A DNA stretch of 64,000 nucleotides from Lobosporangium transversale (lineage: Eukaryota > Mortierellomycota > Mortierellomycetes > Mortierellales > Mortierellaceae), in NCBI RefSeq assembly GCF_002105155.1, contig NW_019029022.1, positions 1-64,000 on the forward strand, read 5' to 3'. The notes under the pieces were generated by a model. It saw nothing but the letters and a program-made list of their open reading frames with translations, was not told the DNA's origin and made no database searches. Below are positions 1 to 10,953 of the stretch, piece by piece. Made by a program: the position numbers and the translations under genes. Each line of letters begins with the position of its first letter. Positions within the stretch are counted from its first letter, which is position 1.

Positions 1-168
1 AGCCAAGTAAATACATATTTTGTTTGCTCGAGCGGCGAAATACATGATGTTTATCTCTATAAAAAAGGACAACTGCCGCAAGGAAAGAAAAAGAGTAAAA
101 ACATTCCTTCAATCCTTTCTCCCCTCCATCTTCTCCTTTTAAATCTTCTTTCTCTGCTTCTTGTGTAA

Positions 169-708
169 ATGGGCTTTATGAATCCAACATTTTTTGCGCT
201 AGTGCTCGCAACAATCCTCCTCATGGTGTTTATCTATCTAGGATACCGAAATAGATATCGTTTTTTCAACCGCAATAATGACCATTATCATGGCGCCCCC
301 GCCCCCACCCCTCTTGCTGTTTGTGCTACCACTGGCACTCAAGTAATGCCTCAATCGCCAATAGCGATCCAACCGGATGGTCAACCATTGTACGATCCAC
401 TGTACGCGATGGAACAAGGGCAACAGCAACAGTACTATTACCAGAACGAAGCACAGAATCAGTATACTAATGTACCTTACATGGTCATGCCTCGACCCCT
501 CGAGCCTTCTCAGCAACACACTCAACATACTCCCAACTCAGACCCAAATTTGACGCATTCTGGTACGCAGCCGCCAACACAAGAGCAACAAGGTCGTGAG
601 CAAGAACAGGTTATGAGTATGCAACAGATCCGTGAATCATCGGGTGTCTTCCTCAACCAAAATCAAAATCAAAACCAGAACCAAAACCAGATTCAGACAC
701 AGGCATAG
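169..708 (+). CDS. small Q/N-rich single-pass membrane protein, function unknown
   Basis: I do not recognise this 179-aa protein. Residues 6-24 form one strong hydrophobic segment (LVLATILLMVFIYLGY) followed at once by basic residues (RNRYRF), which fits a single-pass membrane protein or signal anchor with the rest cytosolic. The remainder is low complexity: Pro/Ala/Thr, then Gln-rich, ending in a (NQ)n run before a TAG. The start has a pyrimidine-rich leader typical of the other genes here. An alternative 3' end is possible. Downstream of the stop another frame stays open for about 200 nt (SSPDSLSPPNHPIFSP and on), and a weak intron ending in ctttag at about 713 would remove the NQ run and join it. 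Transcript data would decide. Confidence 0.55.
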   Translation: MGFMNPTFFALVLATILLMVFIYLGYRNRYRFFNRNNDHYHGAPAPTPLAVCATTGTQVMPQSPIAIQPDGQPLYDPLYAMEQGQQQQYYYQNEAQNQYTNVPYMVMPRPLEPSQQHTQHTPNSDPNLTHSGTQPPTQEQQGREQEQVMSMQQIRESSGVFLNQNQNQNQNQNQIQTQA

Positions 709-1776
709 CTTTAGGTTCAAGCCCAGATTCTCTGTCACCACCAAATCACCCCATCTTCAGTCCAAGAGATGATAGAGATGGAGCATTAGAGGTCTTGATC
801 GTTATAATTAAAGTAAATGACAGAAGCGCCACTAATTCTGTAAACAATGCAAATGAGTGTTTCAATAGAGTCAAGGCTCTGTATCACCCTCGAGTTAACT
901 TCACCGGATATAGAACACTTTGAAAAGGCTTTGTATTTATGTATATTTCATCTACCTTATCAACATGAATGACTCTTTTCTCTATCCGGTAACTCGGTTT
1001 TTCGAAATAGTCCAATTGGAGGATATTGTGGGTACAATAAAAATGTGTGGTACTCACATAGCATTTCAATACTCATTTTGTCTGCTATGCTGATCGAATA
1101 CGGAGAAGCCAATGATGGAGATATCCCCACTAGCTGTTGGCAGGTTGTACAGAGCCTTTATGTTCTGATTGACATTATTCTCAGTCAGCTTGGGTTTTTA
1201 CAGACAAAAGAAGCCAAGGAGATCAAAAGTAAGGCACGACTTTTGTGTTGATCCTATGCAAAAGCTTCACAACGAACATATTGATCAACACAAAAAAAAA
1301 AAAAAAAAAAAAAGAGCATGAACGCGTCGGATAATTCTGCAAGCCTCCCTGCACAACGACGTAATGTCACCTCTAAGGGCGTTCTTTGATTGACATTATT
1401 TTTTCATCTCAACCATGACCCACAAGGGAAACGAGAGGCTGTTTGGGCAACTGGGTATTAAGCCTTGGGTTTTGGGCGAATCGAACCGTTGAACCTTATG
1501 AAATGTTGCAAGGAGTTTTCGAATGGGGCGTAAAATTTGGTGACACCGTGAATGGCTCTCATGTGGATTCATGTGGATGGCTTTTCTGTACCCTCTTTTT
1601 TTTTTAATCTCTTCTCTCATCTTCCTTCTCCCTGTTGTCATTTTTTTCTCTTTTCTCTCTTCCGACCGTTGCTCTCACTTTTTTCTTTTTTCCTCTTCGG
1701 CCTTCCATCTCTGAATTGCAAGCTTCTCTTTTTTTTACTCATTTCTTTTCATTCTGTCATTACAATCTCTTACATC
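709..1776. other. intergenic, no supported gene
   Basis: No gene that I can support. It holds an A-run near 1291-1313, a possible read-on of the upstream gene (709-920) and the long pyrimidine-rich leader (about 1590-1770) of the FAD monooxygenase. Confidence 0.5.
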
Positions 1777-2202
1777 ATGGAGCAACCACCCAAAAAACTT
1801 ACTGTGACGATTGTAGGAGGAGGTATCGGAGGCCTTTCATTGGCCAACATGTTTGAACAAGCAGGGATTGAATATATTATCTTGGAAAAAGCCAAGACCA
1901 TTCGAGCATTGGGTTCTTCTCTTGGATTGGATGCTTCGACTCTACGAGTGATTGAGCAATTGGGCCTCTTGGATGAGTTCATGAAGGTTTCCAAACCGGT
2001 TCGACAGTTTAATTTCTATAATGAGTCGATCCAACCCATTGGTATCGTCGATTTCTCCTGCATGACTGAGATGTAAGTTATACACCATAATTAATGTTTG
2101 TTGTCTGTATCTTTCTAACGTATAAATATCGTGTCAATCCATGCATGAAATAAACGTTATGGGAATTGCTCTCTAATCAGATGTCAAATGGAATATTCTG
2201 TC

Positions 2203-2253
<51 letters not shown>

Positions 2254-2725
2254 AGTGGTGGATATCCAGCTATTATCCTCGATCGTCCAGCGTTCTACAA
2301 CTGTTTACTTAAGAAGCTACCCAAGGAAAAAATCCTTTATGGCAAGAAGGTTGAGGACATCGAACAAGACGACAACAGTGCAACAGTGCGATGCGCTGAT
2401 GGCAGGTAAAGCTTCTTGTGTTGCAACTTTGATGATGCTTACACAGAAAAGCCCTCTGAAAAATTGGAGAGACGTGCTTAATGCTACCAACCTGAACAAC
2501 ATGTCACTAAAATCTTTGCATTGGCTTTTTGGCCACCTTTGCTTCTTTTTTTTTTTTTTTTTTTTTTTTTCCTTTCTGATAGCTCCTATACAAGTGATAT
2601 CGTTATTGGTGCAGATGGAGCTTATTCCGCTGTTCGACGCAACATTTACAGTACCCTTAATACGAAAGGTTTGCTTCCTCTTAGCGATGCTCAACCGTTG
2701 AGCTTTGACCAACATTGTCTCGGTA

Positions 2726-2761
<36 letters not shown>

Positions 2762-3867
2762 AATTAAAGGCACAATCCACACACATTGTAATCATTATTT
2801 TATTAATTGGGGTATATTTTCAAATGGATAGTGGGAGTTAGTGCGCCGATAGATCCCAAGGATGATGAGATGCTTCGAAGAGAGACCTGCGATTTTGAGA
2901 TTGTCATTCCAAAGACCGATCCTTTCTATGTAACGTCCATCATGCTTTTCTTTTTTTTTTTTTTTTTTTTTTTTTTGCAGATCAGTAAAATAGCCGATGT
3001 ACATATGCCATCTAACTCAAACATTTCTTCTAACTTTTTGCTTCATGCCGTAAATGTATACAAATATGTATTTATAGGCTATCTATATGCCTCTTCCTGG
3101 TAACCGTCTCTCATGGGCGGTTATTCATAATGTTCCTCGAGCAGAGGCTCTGGAAGGAGAGGCGAGGTTATCAGAGTGGGGTCCCGAGGCGTCCTCCGAG
3201 ATGATTGAGTTTGTACGACACCAGCGTAGCCCTCTCAAGGGAAAGACATTGGGCGATATCATTGATATGACAGACAAGAGCCTCATCTCTAAGATTGCGC
3301 TTGAAGAAAAGTACTTTCAAACATGGTATCATGGACGTGTTGTCCTTTTAGGCGATGGTATGTCTTTTTTTTTGACGTTTTGACGTTTTGACGTTTTGAC
3401 TTTTTGGCTTTTTGACTTTTTAAGTCGTCTATTTGACTAATTTTTTTTTTTTTTGACAGCCTGTCACAAGGTTAGCATGATCCACTAATTTACTAATTTA
3501 TGGTAGCAACTTATAGTACATCTTCACTGGATTTTGTGTATTGACTGAGCGCTTTTCCTTTTGTTGCTTTTTTGTCTTTTTTTTATCTTTCAACAAATAG
3601 GTTGTGCCTAGCGCTGGATTGGGAGCCAATTTGGCTATCTTGGATGGAGTGCATCTGTGCAATCTTCTTGTGGATATGCCTTCACCTACACGCGAGAATA
3701 TCTCCTTGATCTTTGAAAACTATTTTGAAAAGAGATCCAAGATCGCACAGGATGCATTGAATAACGCTCGTCAATTTGGCAAGATCATGTCGAACAAGGT
3801 AAACAAAGAGAAAATATTAATGCAAATAATAAAAATGAACGATATATCAGTCGTTAGAAATACAAAC

Positions 3868-3904
<37 letters not shown>

Positions 3905-4115
3905 TACCTTACAACATACTTAGGGTATTATGGCGGATGTTGTTCGTAAGGTCTTCTTGAATTATATTCCCGACTGGATGACACGTTGGTCTAACGCACA
4001 GCGCCTGCAGTACCGTCCGCAGCTGCACTTTTTGCCCGAAGTGCCAGACCGTGGATCAAGCAAGCCTCAGCCTCCAGAGCCACGAATGTTTGTTTCAGTC
4101 CAAGCAGCATCCTAA
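1777..4115 (+). CDS. FAD-dependent monooxygenase (PHBH-fold, 8 exons)
   Basis: Flavoprotein monooxygenase of the aromatic-hydroxylase/zeaxanthin-epoxidase-like group, expected to hydroxylate or epoxidise a small organic substrate with NAD(P)H and O2; the substrate cannot be told. Exons: 1777-2072, 2256-2405, 2583-2722, 2832-2929, 3078-3357, 3460-3470, 3601-3798, 3924-4115, giving 454 aa. Motifs in order: the N-terminal dinucleotide fold GGGIGGLSLA; DIVIGADGAYSAVR (the DG motif); and the FAD ribityl-binding GD motif GDACHKVVPSAGLGANLA, which exists only if the 11-nt exon 3460-3470 is spliced in. The C-terminal YRPQLHFLP...DRGS tail resembles those I associate with related zygomycete-grade proteins. 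No N-terminal signal peptide is seen. Every intron carries poly(T) or poly(A). The first intron contains T18 followed by A31. Confidence 0.9.
2203..2251. repeat. T18-A31 homopolymer palindrome
   Basis: A run of 18 T abuts a run of 31 A just before the splice acceptor of the first monooxygenase intron. The transcript could fold into an A-U hairpin next to the acceptor at 2254-2255. Confidence 0.9.
3366..3422. repeat. intronic minisatellite, unit gacgtttt and variants
   Basis: About six tandem units of gacgtttt, degrading to gactttttt and ggcttttt, lie inside the intron before the 11-nt exon of the monooxygenase. They are U-rich in the transcript. Confidence 0.8.
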
Positions 4116-4626
4116 TTATGTAATAATAATCTTTATTTCTACATAAACAACTACTATATTTATATCATCTATACCCCCTCCTCTCATCTGTCGAATAAAA
4201 AAGATGCATTGTGTGAGCTTCATGCAGAAAGTCGAAAACCATCCTGAACCCCTTAACTTAATCAATTTTTATAAACGCGCGCCAGTGAATCGCGTCCACG
4301 GCATGGTTTTAGTTGCGACACGTTCTCAAGAGTCAAATTTTCCCTGGTTCCAAAGAGATTACTCTCCCTTTCCCTCCAAAAACACAAGCACTTACACCTT
4401 CTACCTTCTCATTTCATACTTTATTTTCTTTTCACTTCAGTTCAATTGATCTCTTCAGACCTCGATTGAAGTATACATTGGGTAAAATCAAGTAGATGCA
4501 AAGATGACATTTTCTGCATTCTACGCTTACTTATCATTTCACCGCTTATTGACTTTTTATTTATTTATTTATTTTCTTCATACCTAAAGCTAGAGGGAAG
4601 ACGTATTAAGGAATCACTTTTTGCGA
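4116..4626. other. intergenic, 3' end and promoter region
   Basis: AATAAA at about 4194-4199 is a likely polyadenylation signal of the monooxygenase. The rest is AT/pyrimidine-rich leader of the zinc transporter, with no gene seen. Confidence 0.5.
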
Positions 4627-5997
4627 ATGGCAACCTTCAATCGTACCAGGGCCATTTGGCTTCTGGCACTTGCAACCTTGGTGTTAACTTTCATTACCTT
4701 GGTCCATGCACACAAGAATGGTCATGGGCACAGTCATAGCATTCCAAAAGACCATGTTCATGCCAATGTTGATCCCGAGAAAGCAGGTGGATGCCCTTTC
4801 CATGGCGCATCGGATGAGAAGGAGCAAATGTATCATGCTTTGCCTATCTATGATAAGGATGGAAACTTGGTAGGCTCTGGAGTGGAGCATGGTTATGACA
4901 CAGTGACGAATAGTCGGATGAAGGCTATATTTGCGTTCTTGTTCCCAGGATCACCCATGGTCAACTCATTGTTGGGTACGACGTATATTTCCTTGATCCC
5001 CAACCTGTTGCTATACTTTGTTCCTCCAGATATCAAACCTGAATCATTGAATACATTAGTAGCATTTGCGGTTGGTGGTCTATTGGGCGATGTATTCTTA
5101 CATCTGTTACCTCATTCGTTTATGGGGGAGGTCCATACAGGCGATGTAGTGACAGCGAACGAGACCAAGAATGTGGTGGTTGGGTTCGGCATCTTTGTAG
5201 GCTTCTTTGGATTCTTCTGTCTTGATAAGATCATGCGAGTTTTGAGCGGTGGAGAAGGAGGACATAGTCATAGCCACGGTCATGACCATGGTCACGCCCA
5301 TAGCAAGAAGGTCGATAGTGAGAACGAGCATGATCATGATCATGAGCACAAAGACAAGGACTCAGGTTTGCGTCAACGTAAAAACAATGCTGCTAAAGAT
5401 CAGGACACTACTGGAGACAAAACCAAGGTCGAAGGTGAAGGAAAGGACAAGAAGGAGATTTCGAACAGTATCAAATTATCAGCCTATTTGAACTTGATCG
5501 CAGATGCGACCCACAACTTCACAGACGGGTTGGCCATGGCAGCATCCTTCTACACTTCACCAGCCATTGGAGCGACTACGACAGTTGCGGTATTCTTTCA
5601 TGAGATCCCACATGAGGTAGGAGATTATGCGATTTTGATCCAATCCGGTTTCCCGCGTAGCAAGGCTATGATGTCTCAATTTGTGACCGCAATTGGAGCC
5701 TATTTGGGTACCTTAGCTGGTATTGCTATTGAAGAGATGAGCAAAGCCGGAGGAGATCCAGCATTGGGAGAAGAAAAATTGGCACTATTCGGGTTTGAAA
5801 GTATCCCGATGCGAGCAGGTGATCTTGTGATCCCATTCACTGCAGGAGGATTCTTGTATATTGCCACTGTTGGGGTCATTCCAGAGCTGTTGACGGTCAC
5901 TGGCAAGTTTGCAAAGGATGCTCGACAATTTGGATCGGAAGTGATTGCAATGTTGATTGGTGTTGGTATGATGGTTGTGATTGCATTGAACGAATAA
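4627..5997 (+). CDS. ZIP zinc transporter, SLC39A7/ZIP7 (Yke4) type
   Basis: Intronless 456-aa ZIP-family transporter of the LIV-1/KE4 subgroup, which in other eukaryotes moves zinc from the ER or Golgi lumen into the cytosol. The N-terminus (residues 8-28) is a hydrophobic signal sequence ending at HAH, followed by a lumenal His-rich stretch (HKNGHGHSHS). Transmembrane helices surround a cytosolic His-rich loop near residues 212-242 (HSHSHGHDHGHAHS, then HDHDHEH). The metal-site signatures are complete: HNFTDG at residues 296-301 and HEIPHEVGDYAILIQSG at 325-341. The second is the hallmark of LIV-1 ZIPs. The first ATG is at 4627; the in-frame triplet before it is TTG-CGA. ER or Golgi location is inferred from family, not visible directly. 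Confidence 0.96.
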   Translation: MATFNRTRAIWLLALATLVLTFITLVHAHKNGHGHSHSIPKDHVHANVDPEKAGGCPFHGASDEKEQMYHALPIYDKDGNLVGSGVEHGYDTVTNSRMKAIFAFLFPGSPMVNSLLGTTYISLIPNLLLYFVPPDIKPESLNTLVAFAVGGLLGDVFLHLLPHSFMGEVHTGDVVTANETKNVVVGFGIFVGFFGFFCLDKIMRVLSGGEGGHSHSHGHDHGHAHSKKVDSENEHDHDHEHKDKDSGLRQRKNNAAKDQDTTGDKTKVEGEGKDKKEISNSIKLSAYLNLIADATHNFTDGLAMAASFYTSPAIGATTTVAVFFHEIPHEVGDYAILIQSGFPRSKAMMSQFVTAIGAYLGTLAGIAIEEMSKAGGDPALGEEKLALFGFESIPMRAGDLVIPFTAGGFLYIATVGVIPELLTVTGKFAKDARQFGSEVIAMLIGVGMMVVIALNE

Positions 5998-6496
5998 TAG
6001 AAAAGGTTTGCCTACAAGTAGTTTGCAACAAATACCATTACTATTTATTTATTTACAATGTAGCTTTCATGTCTATTACGTTGTCCTTTTTCTTTTATAC
6101 TTCTTATACTTCACAGTAAAAGCTTGTAAATCCGTTGGTCATCGAAAGAGGATGAGGCATGTGATCTGCTTCATATGCTAAAGATACAAACAATTGTTCG
6201 TTACTTTGCACTATTTGGGTGTAATTATAGAAAATTCGATCATGACTTTTTTGGTGGAAATGGAAATGGGGCGTTTTTTCTTATTCTGCTCTTATTGGAT
6301 GGGATGCACGAAGAGTGCCCACGGTCTTTTCATCTTCGACCTTAATATAAAAGGTATAAAAGGGAGGGTAATGAGACAAAGTCAGGAACAACATTCTTCT
6401 TCCTCCACTTTCCCATCAACTCATTCCTTTTTCCTCATTCCTTTTTCCTTTTTTATTTTCTCAAACAGACACACACACATAAAACAGTTGTTCAAT
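5998..6496. other. intergenic, promoter of uridine phosphorylase gene
   Basis: No gene seen. It contains a TATA-like element (see 6355) and a long C/T-rich leader. Confidence 0.5.
6355..6362 (+). promoter_or_regulatory. TATA-box-like element TATAAAAG
   Basis: A consensus TATAAAAG lies 135 bp upstream of the start codon at 6497, preceded by a second AT-rich copy (ttaatataaaa). The spacing suits a core promoter with a leader of about 100 nt. Confidence 0.5.
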
Positions 6497-7763
6497 ATGT
6501 CTATGACCAATGCTAACTTCCCTATGGACGCTGAAGGGCGTACCTAGTAAGTATTTCTTGCCCCTTTTTTATTTTTTTATTTTCTTACTTTTTTTGATTT
6601 TCCTCATATAATTTATTAATTCATCCTCACCTTAATGGGGCTTATTCTCTTTAATAGCCATGTCGGTGTCAAGCATGGAGAGCTGGCAAATAGGATCGTG
6701 ACGGTTGGAGATCCAGCTCGTGCAATTATTCTTTCTCGTTCTTTAGACGGTGTGGATTTAGAAAATACGCCTGCAAAGACTATTCCTGCCAACCTCTTTA
6801 GCCTTTCTTCCCATCGTGGATTCTTGACAATCACCGGAACTTATAAAGGCGTCCCTGTCTCTATTGTTGCCATTGGTAAGGTTGCTGTTGTTGTTGTTAA
6901 TCAATGATATGATGATTTAGTAATGACGGAGATGGTATTCGCGGGTAACTTTTTTTTTTGTAACAAACTAATTTTCATTGAAAAATTAAAAAAAATTAGG
7001 AATGGGTATTTCCATGATGGATTTTTTTGTGCGCGAGTGCAGAGCTGTTGTGGATGGACCAATGATCATCATTCGTTTAGGATCCTGCGGTTCCCTGTCG
7101 AATGCAGCAGTTGGTGACGTCTGTGTGCCCTCTGGATCATATCTTGTTCAACGTAACGTCAACTATTTTGCAGATCACGACCATAGTAGCGATGAAGAAA
7201 TTGACAGCAGCGATAAAGGGACGCCCTATAGTTTCTCCAAGGTGTTTAAAGCAGATCCAGAGATTACACGTACATTGGTGAAAAATTTGAAGGCTCAACT
7301 GGGAGAGAACCATATCTGGTCAGGAATCAATGCTACAGCGGATTCGTTTTATTCTTCACAGGGTCGTCAGGACGAGAATTTTGTGGATGTGAACCAAACT
7401 TTGTTTGAAGAGTTGCTCAAGCATGAACCCAACACGATGACATTAGAGATGGAGACATTTGTGCTGTACCATTTAGCCAAAACATCAACGAGTGCACCCC
7501 TTATTCGCATGAACAAGAGTAATGGCAATGGCAATAGCAATGGTATGGAAAATGGCAGCAAAAAGAAGAAGAGCAACAGCATTCGTGCAGGTGCTTGTAT
7601 GATGGTGTTTGCGCAACGCATCACGAATGATTTCATTACAAAGGAAGATATTGCGAGGGTGGAGCCTATGGTGGGCAAAGTTATCTTTGACTCGTTGGTT
7701 GAGCTTCCATTAGATAGTAATGATGGGTTGCGCCCTAACGCAGATGGTGCTTGGGAGAAGTAA
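6497..7763 (+). CDS. uridine phosphorylase (PNP/UDP family nucleoside phosphorylase)
   Basis: Cleaves uridine with phosphate to uracil and ribose-1-phosphate in pyrimidine salvage, in the cytosol. Exons 6497-6546, 6658-6875 and 7000-7763 give 343 aa. Family marks: VGDPARA near the N-terminus (phosphate-binding region); GMGISMMDFFVREC, matching the phosphorylase signature; RLGSCGSL (the S-x-G-S/T-CG segment); and EMETFVLYHLA, the conserved Glu-Met-Glu that binds the ribose. Insertions are an acidic stretch (DHDHSSDEEIDSSDK) and an Asn/Gly/Lys-rich loop after LIRMNK, both likely surface loops and making the protein longer than the bacterial enzyme. Uridine rather than purine specificity is judged from overall pattern. 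The nucleoside transporter 2.6 kb downstream on the same strand supports a salvage role. Confidence 0.92.
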
Positions 7764-9596
7764 CAGTAACAATATAATAATTTATAATAGCAATAACAAC
7801 AAAAAAGTTTGTGTTCAGGTGTATAGAAATAAAATGTGTACCTCATTACTTTTGTCACGAAATTTCAATGTTTGTTCTCATGCGTTCGTATGGGGGTATG
7901 CTATAATATTTATTAACCGATGAACAACAGGGCATCTTGTATTTTTAGTCAAGAGTTTAATTTCTCCACACGACAAATGGCATATATATTTATACAAGTT
8001 ATTTATGCTTAGTCCCTGACAGAAAACAGTGCACAATGCGATGATCTGATTGATGTGAATTAAACATTGATTCAGTCGTCATCTTGCGCAATATAATGAA
8101 GGACCTTTTTTTTTTTTTTTTTTTTTTTTTGGATGGATAAAGAAAACTTTTTTTTTTTAATGTTCAAAGAGAAAATCTCGAAAAGAAGGACATGGTAACA
8201 AGGGTATATATACATGCATCCCCCCCATGTAGAAAAAAGTCACTCATTTCATGCACAAGTATAAATTAGATATTTATCATGGCACATGAGAAAAAAAACA
8301 TATTGAGCGGCCAAGAGGCGAAAAAAAATTAATTCCGTGTTTTTCCTGTTGTGCAACACTGGCGAAAACTGTCATTGGCTGTATGTAGGCCAATGAGAGC
8401 CACTTTTTTTATTACATGTATTACAGAAAAGGCCGTGGTAAAAAAAAAAAATGAACATTTTCAATTGTAGCATCCTTGCGTGCGGCGGTGCATGATTACG
8501 TGCAAAACAATAAAAAAAAAAAAAAAAAAAAGAAATGGAAGAATTCAGAGAGCCTTCATTCACATCAAGTCTCTTTTGGGAGATACGTGTGAAAAAGAGT
8601 GAAGTATGATGCAAAAATCAAGAAAAAAAAAAAAAGACTTATTCGAACCAGTCAATAGAAGATGTGGCTACAGGAAGTTAGTTGGCTTTTTCACCATCGA
8701 ACTGACATATTCTTCACCTTTGCGTAGTCCTTTTTTTTTTTCTTTGCTTCCATCAGTTCATATTTACAGATTAATGATGGTAATCATTGGCTCACACATT
8801 TCTGGACTGGATCTAATTCCCGCTCGTCTTTAATAGGGTGCATATTGTCTCCAGTTTTTTTTTTAGGCTCCTTACGGCAGAGGATGAATATTCGGATTTT
8901 ACTCCGTTTGATAGGCATTCTTTTTAGGCTTTGAACAAGCTTCATCGGGTTTTCAAGCATATGTATATATAATATATGTGAGCCAACACCCCAAGTATAT
9001 ACACACGTAGACTACCTTTGGTTAAAGGCAAAGCATGATATATAAAATGCAACAATCTAGACCATAAAGAAAAAAAAAAATGCGGGGCAACATAAGAGAG
9101 TTTCGATCAATACATGGTTAATGCTTAGTGCATGATGTAAACGTTAGCTTGGAAGACTTAGGAGAGGAACTTGATTCTGCACTATCACCAACAAAAAACC
9201 TCCAAAAGAAAACTCTGTTTATTGGCAGTGTCATAAGTGTAACTAAACAATAGATATTCTTGCAATGCTAGGAATACTGCAATCAATATCTGTTTCTAAT
9301 CCTCTCCCATCACCATCAACAATTAGACTAGCACTTATCTCTCTTCTTTTTCCTCTCATACTCTTTTCCTTGGAACAATTTTGCACATAAGAAGTATGGA
9401 TTATTCTTCCTCACCGAGAAAAAAGCCAAGCTTTTCAAGGAAACAAGGGTGGGAGAAAGAAAGATCAGACTTCCAACGTGGCGTACGAAGTTGGAAGTAT
9501 ATGCCTCCACTTTTTTGATTAGAGAGGCCGAACGGACATTAGACCCTTTCCTCGCCCTTTGCTCGATGGGAAAATTATTGCTGTTACTAAAAGCGG

Positions 9597-9632
<36 letters not shown>

Positions 9633-10334
9633 CCTTCTTGGCTCTAACTTTGGCCTAAAAAAGTCCTTGACCCCGAGTAGATTCAGAAAGCGCGACTTAG
9701 AGTTGAGTCCAGTTATGCATACTGCTGTGGGCGGGCTGTAAGAATTTCATATGACTTTTTTCTTTTTTTTGTTAACAGCTCGATTGCTTCCTACAAAACT
9801 CACCTCAACTCTTCTCTTTGAATGCTGTCAACAAAAATAAAAATAAGAAAGAAAGGCTTTCTCAACAGGGCAACTTACTCCAAACCGAGTAAAATTAAAC
9901 ATGAAATGGGGTGCATATCTAGGAATGAATGTATGTGTACACGTAAGGAGATACAAATCAGGTAACCTTGACTTAAAAGTTCTTGACTAATTATATTTAT
10001 TGGCTTGGGACACTCAAATTCATGACATATGGCAATTCAAACATTTGTTCCTGGAGTTCTACATCCATTTTGTCCCGTCCACTCTCGTTGATCAGTCAGT
10101 ATTTATTATATTAAGTCTCCACCCTTTTTTTTTTTTTTTTTTTTTTCTTTTTCTTTTTCCCTCTTTTTAGGCATCTGTCTAGATCCCCCACACTTTGCTG
10201 TCAATTCTTAAAGAATTTATCCATTACTCCTCCTATTTCCATCCTTCTCTCTCTCCGCTTCTCTTATCATTCTCCTCTAATCCGTCTCTCCCTTCATTTG
10301 TTCACACTTCTCACATACAACTTCTACTAAAACA
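7764..10334. other. 2.6-kb intergenic region, no gene supported
   Basis: AT-rich with many stops in all frames. Homopolymers include T runs at about 8106-8130 and 10124-10146 and A runs at 8514-8531 and 9602-9630. Short open stretches here consist mostly of poly-Lys or poly-Phe. No tRNA-like fold or coding pattern was found. The final 200 nt are the pyrimidine-rich leader of the nucleoside transporter. Confidence 0.55.
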
Positions 10335-10921
10335 ATGTCCCTCAAAAAACCAACATCCCTCCACATGGAGGATCAAAAAGTAGATCCAGATCATCACAAA
10401 CCATCATCAGATTATGAAGAAGACAGAGAACAACAAATGGAAGAACTCGAGGACCTTGACGCAGCCTCTCAACGTTCATACCATGGCCGCTTTGCATTTT
10501 ATTATCGACATACCAAAGTTTGGAGCCATTTACTTTTCTTTTTGATCTGCACAGGTCTCTTTGTGCCCGCAGCGGTCCTTCACAAAAGTGGAAACCTGCT
10601 AGTCCTCTCACTGTTGTATGGGGCCATTGTGTGGTGGATTGCACTTCAACATTTACCCTCTGGAATGGCTTCAAAACCAGTATCGATTCTCTGGAATGGA
10701 GGTGCAAGATTAATCAACATGATGCCTAGCTTAGGTGTCAAGGTGATCGGCTATGGCATTCCACCCTTGGCCTTGATCTTAACTGCAGCGCTAAGATCGG
10801 ATGACGCCCATGGTACCCGTGCCCAACGTTTGATCTCCTGCTTGGGGTTGGTGGTCCTCTTATTGGTTACCATTGCCTTCTCCAAGGTAAATTGTTGTGC
10901 ATTTCCACAATTTTCATCATC

Positions 10922-10953
<32 letters not shown>

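Noticed and set aside
238-528. Minus-strand ORF opposite the Q-rich membrane protein
   Set aside because: Shadow of the plus-strand gene; Leu/Val-rich composition arises from reading Gln/Asn codons backwards. The same applies to antisense frames inside NOT1, the PH protein and the transporters.
1470-1520. tRNA-like T-loop (ggttcgattc on minus strand)
   Set aside because: Flanking bases do not form the T stem or an acceptor stem; no D or anticodon arm. No other tRNA candidate was found.
9449-9658. Open frame through 9449-9658 ending in poly-Lys
   Set aside because: Extended by an A30 run; residual part lacks any motif. Similar poly-Lys and poly-Phe frames around 2521, 12892, 28841 and 62595 are also homopolymer artefacts.
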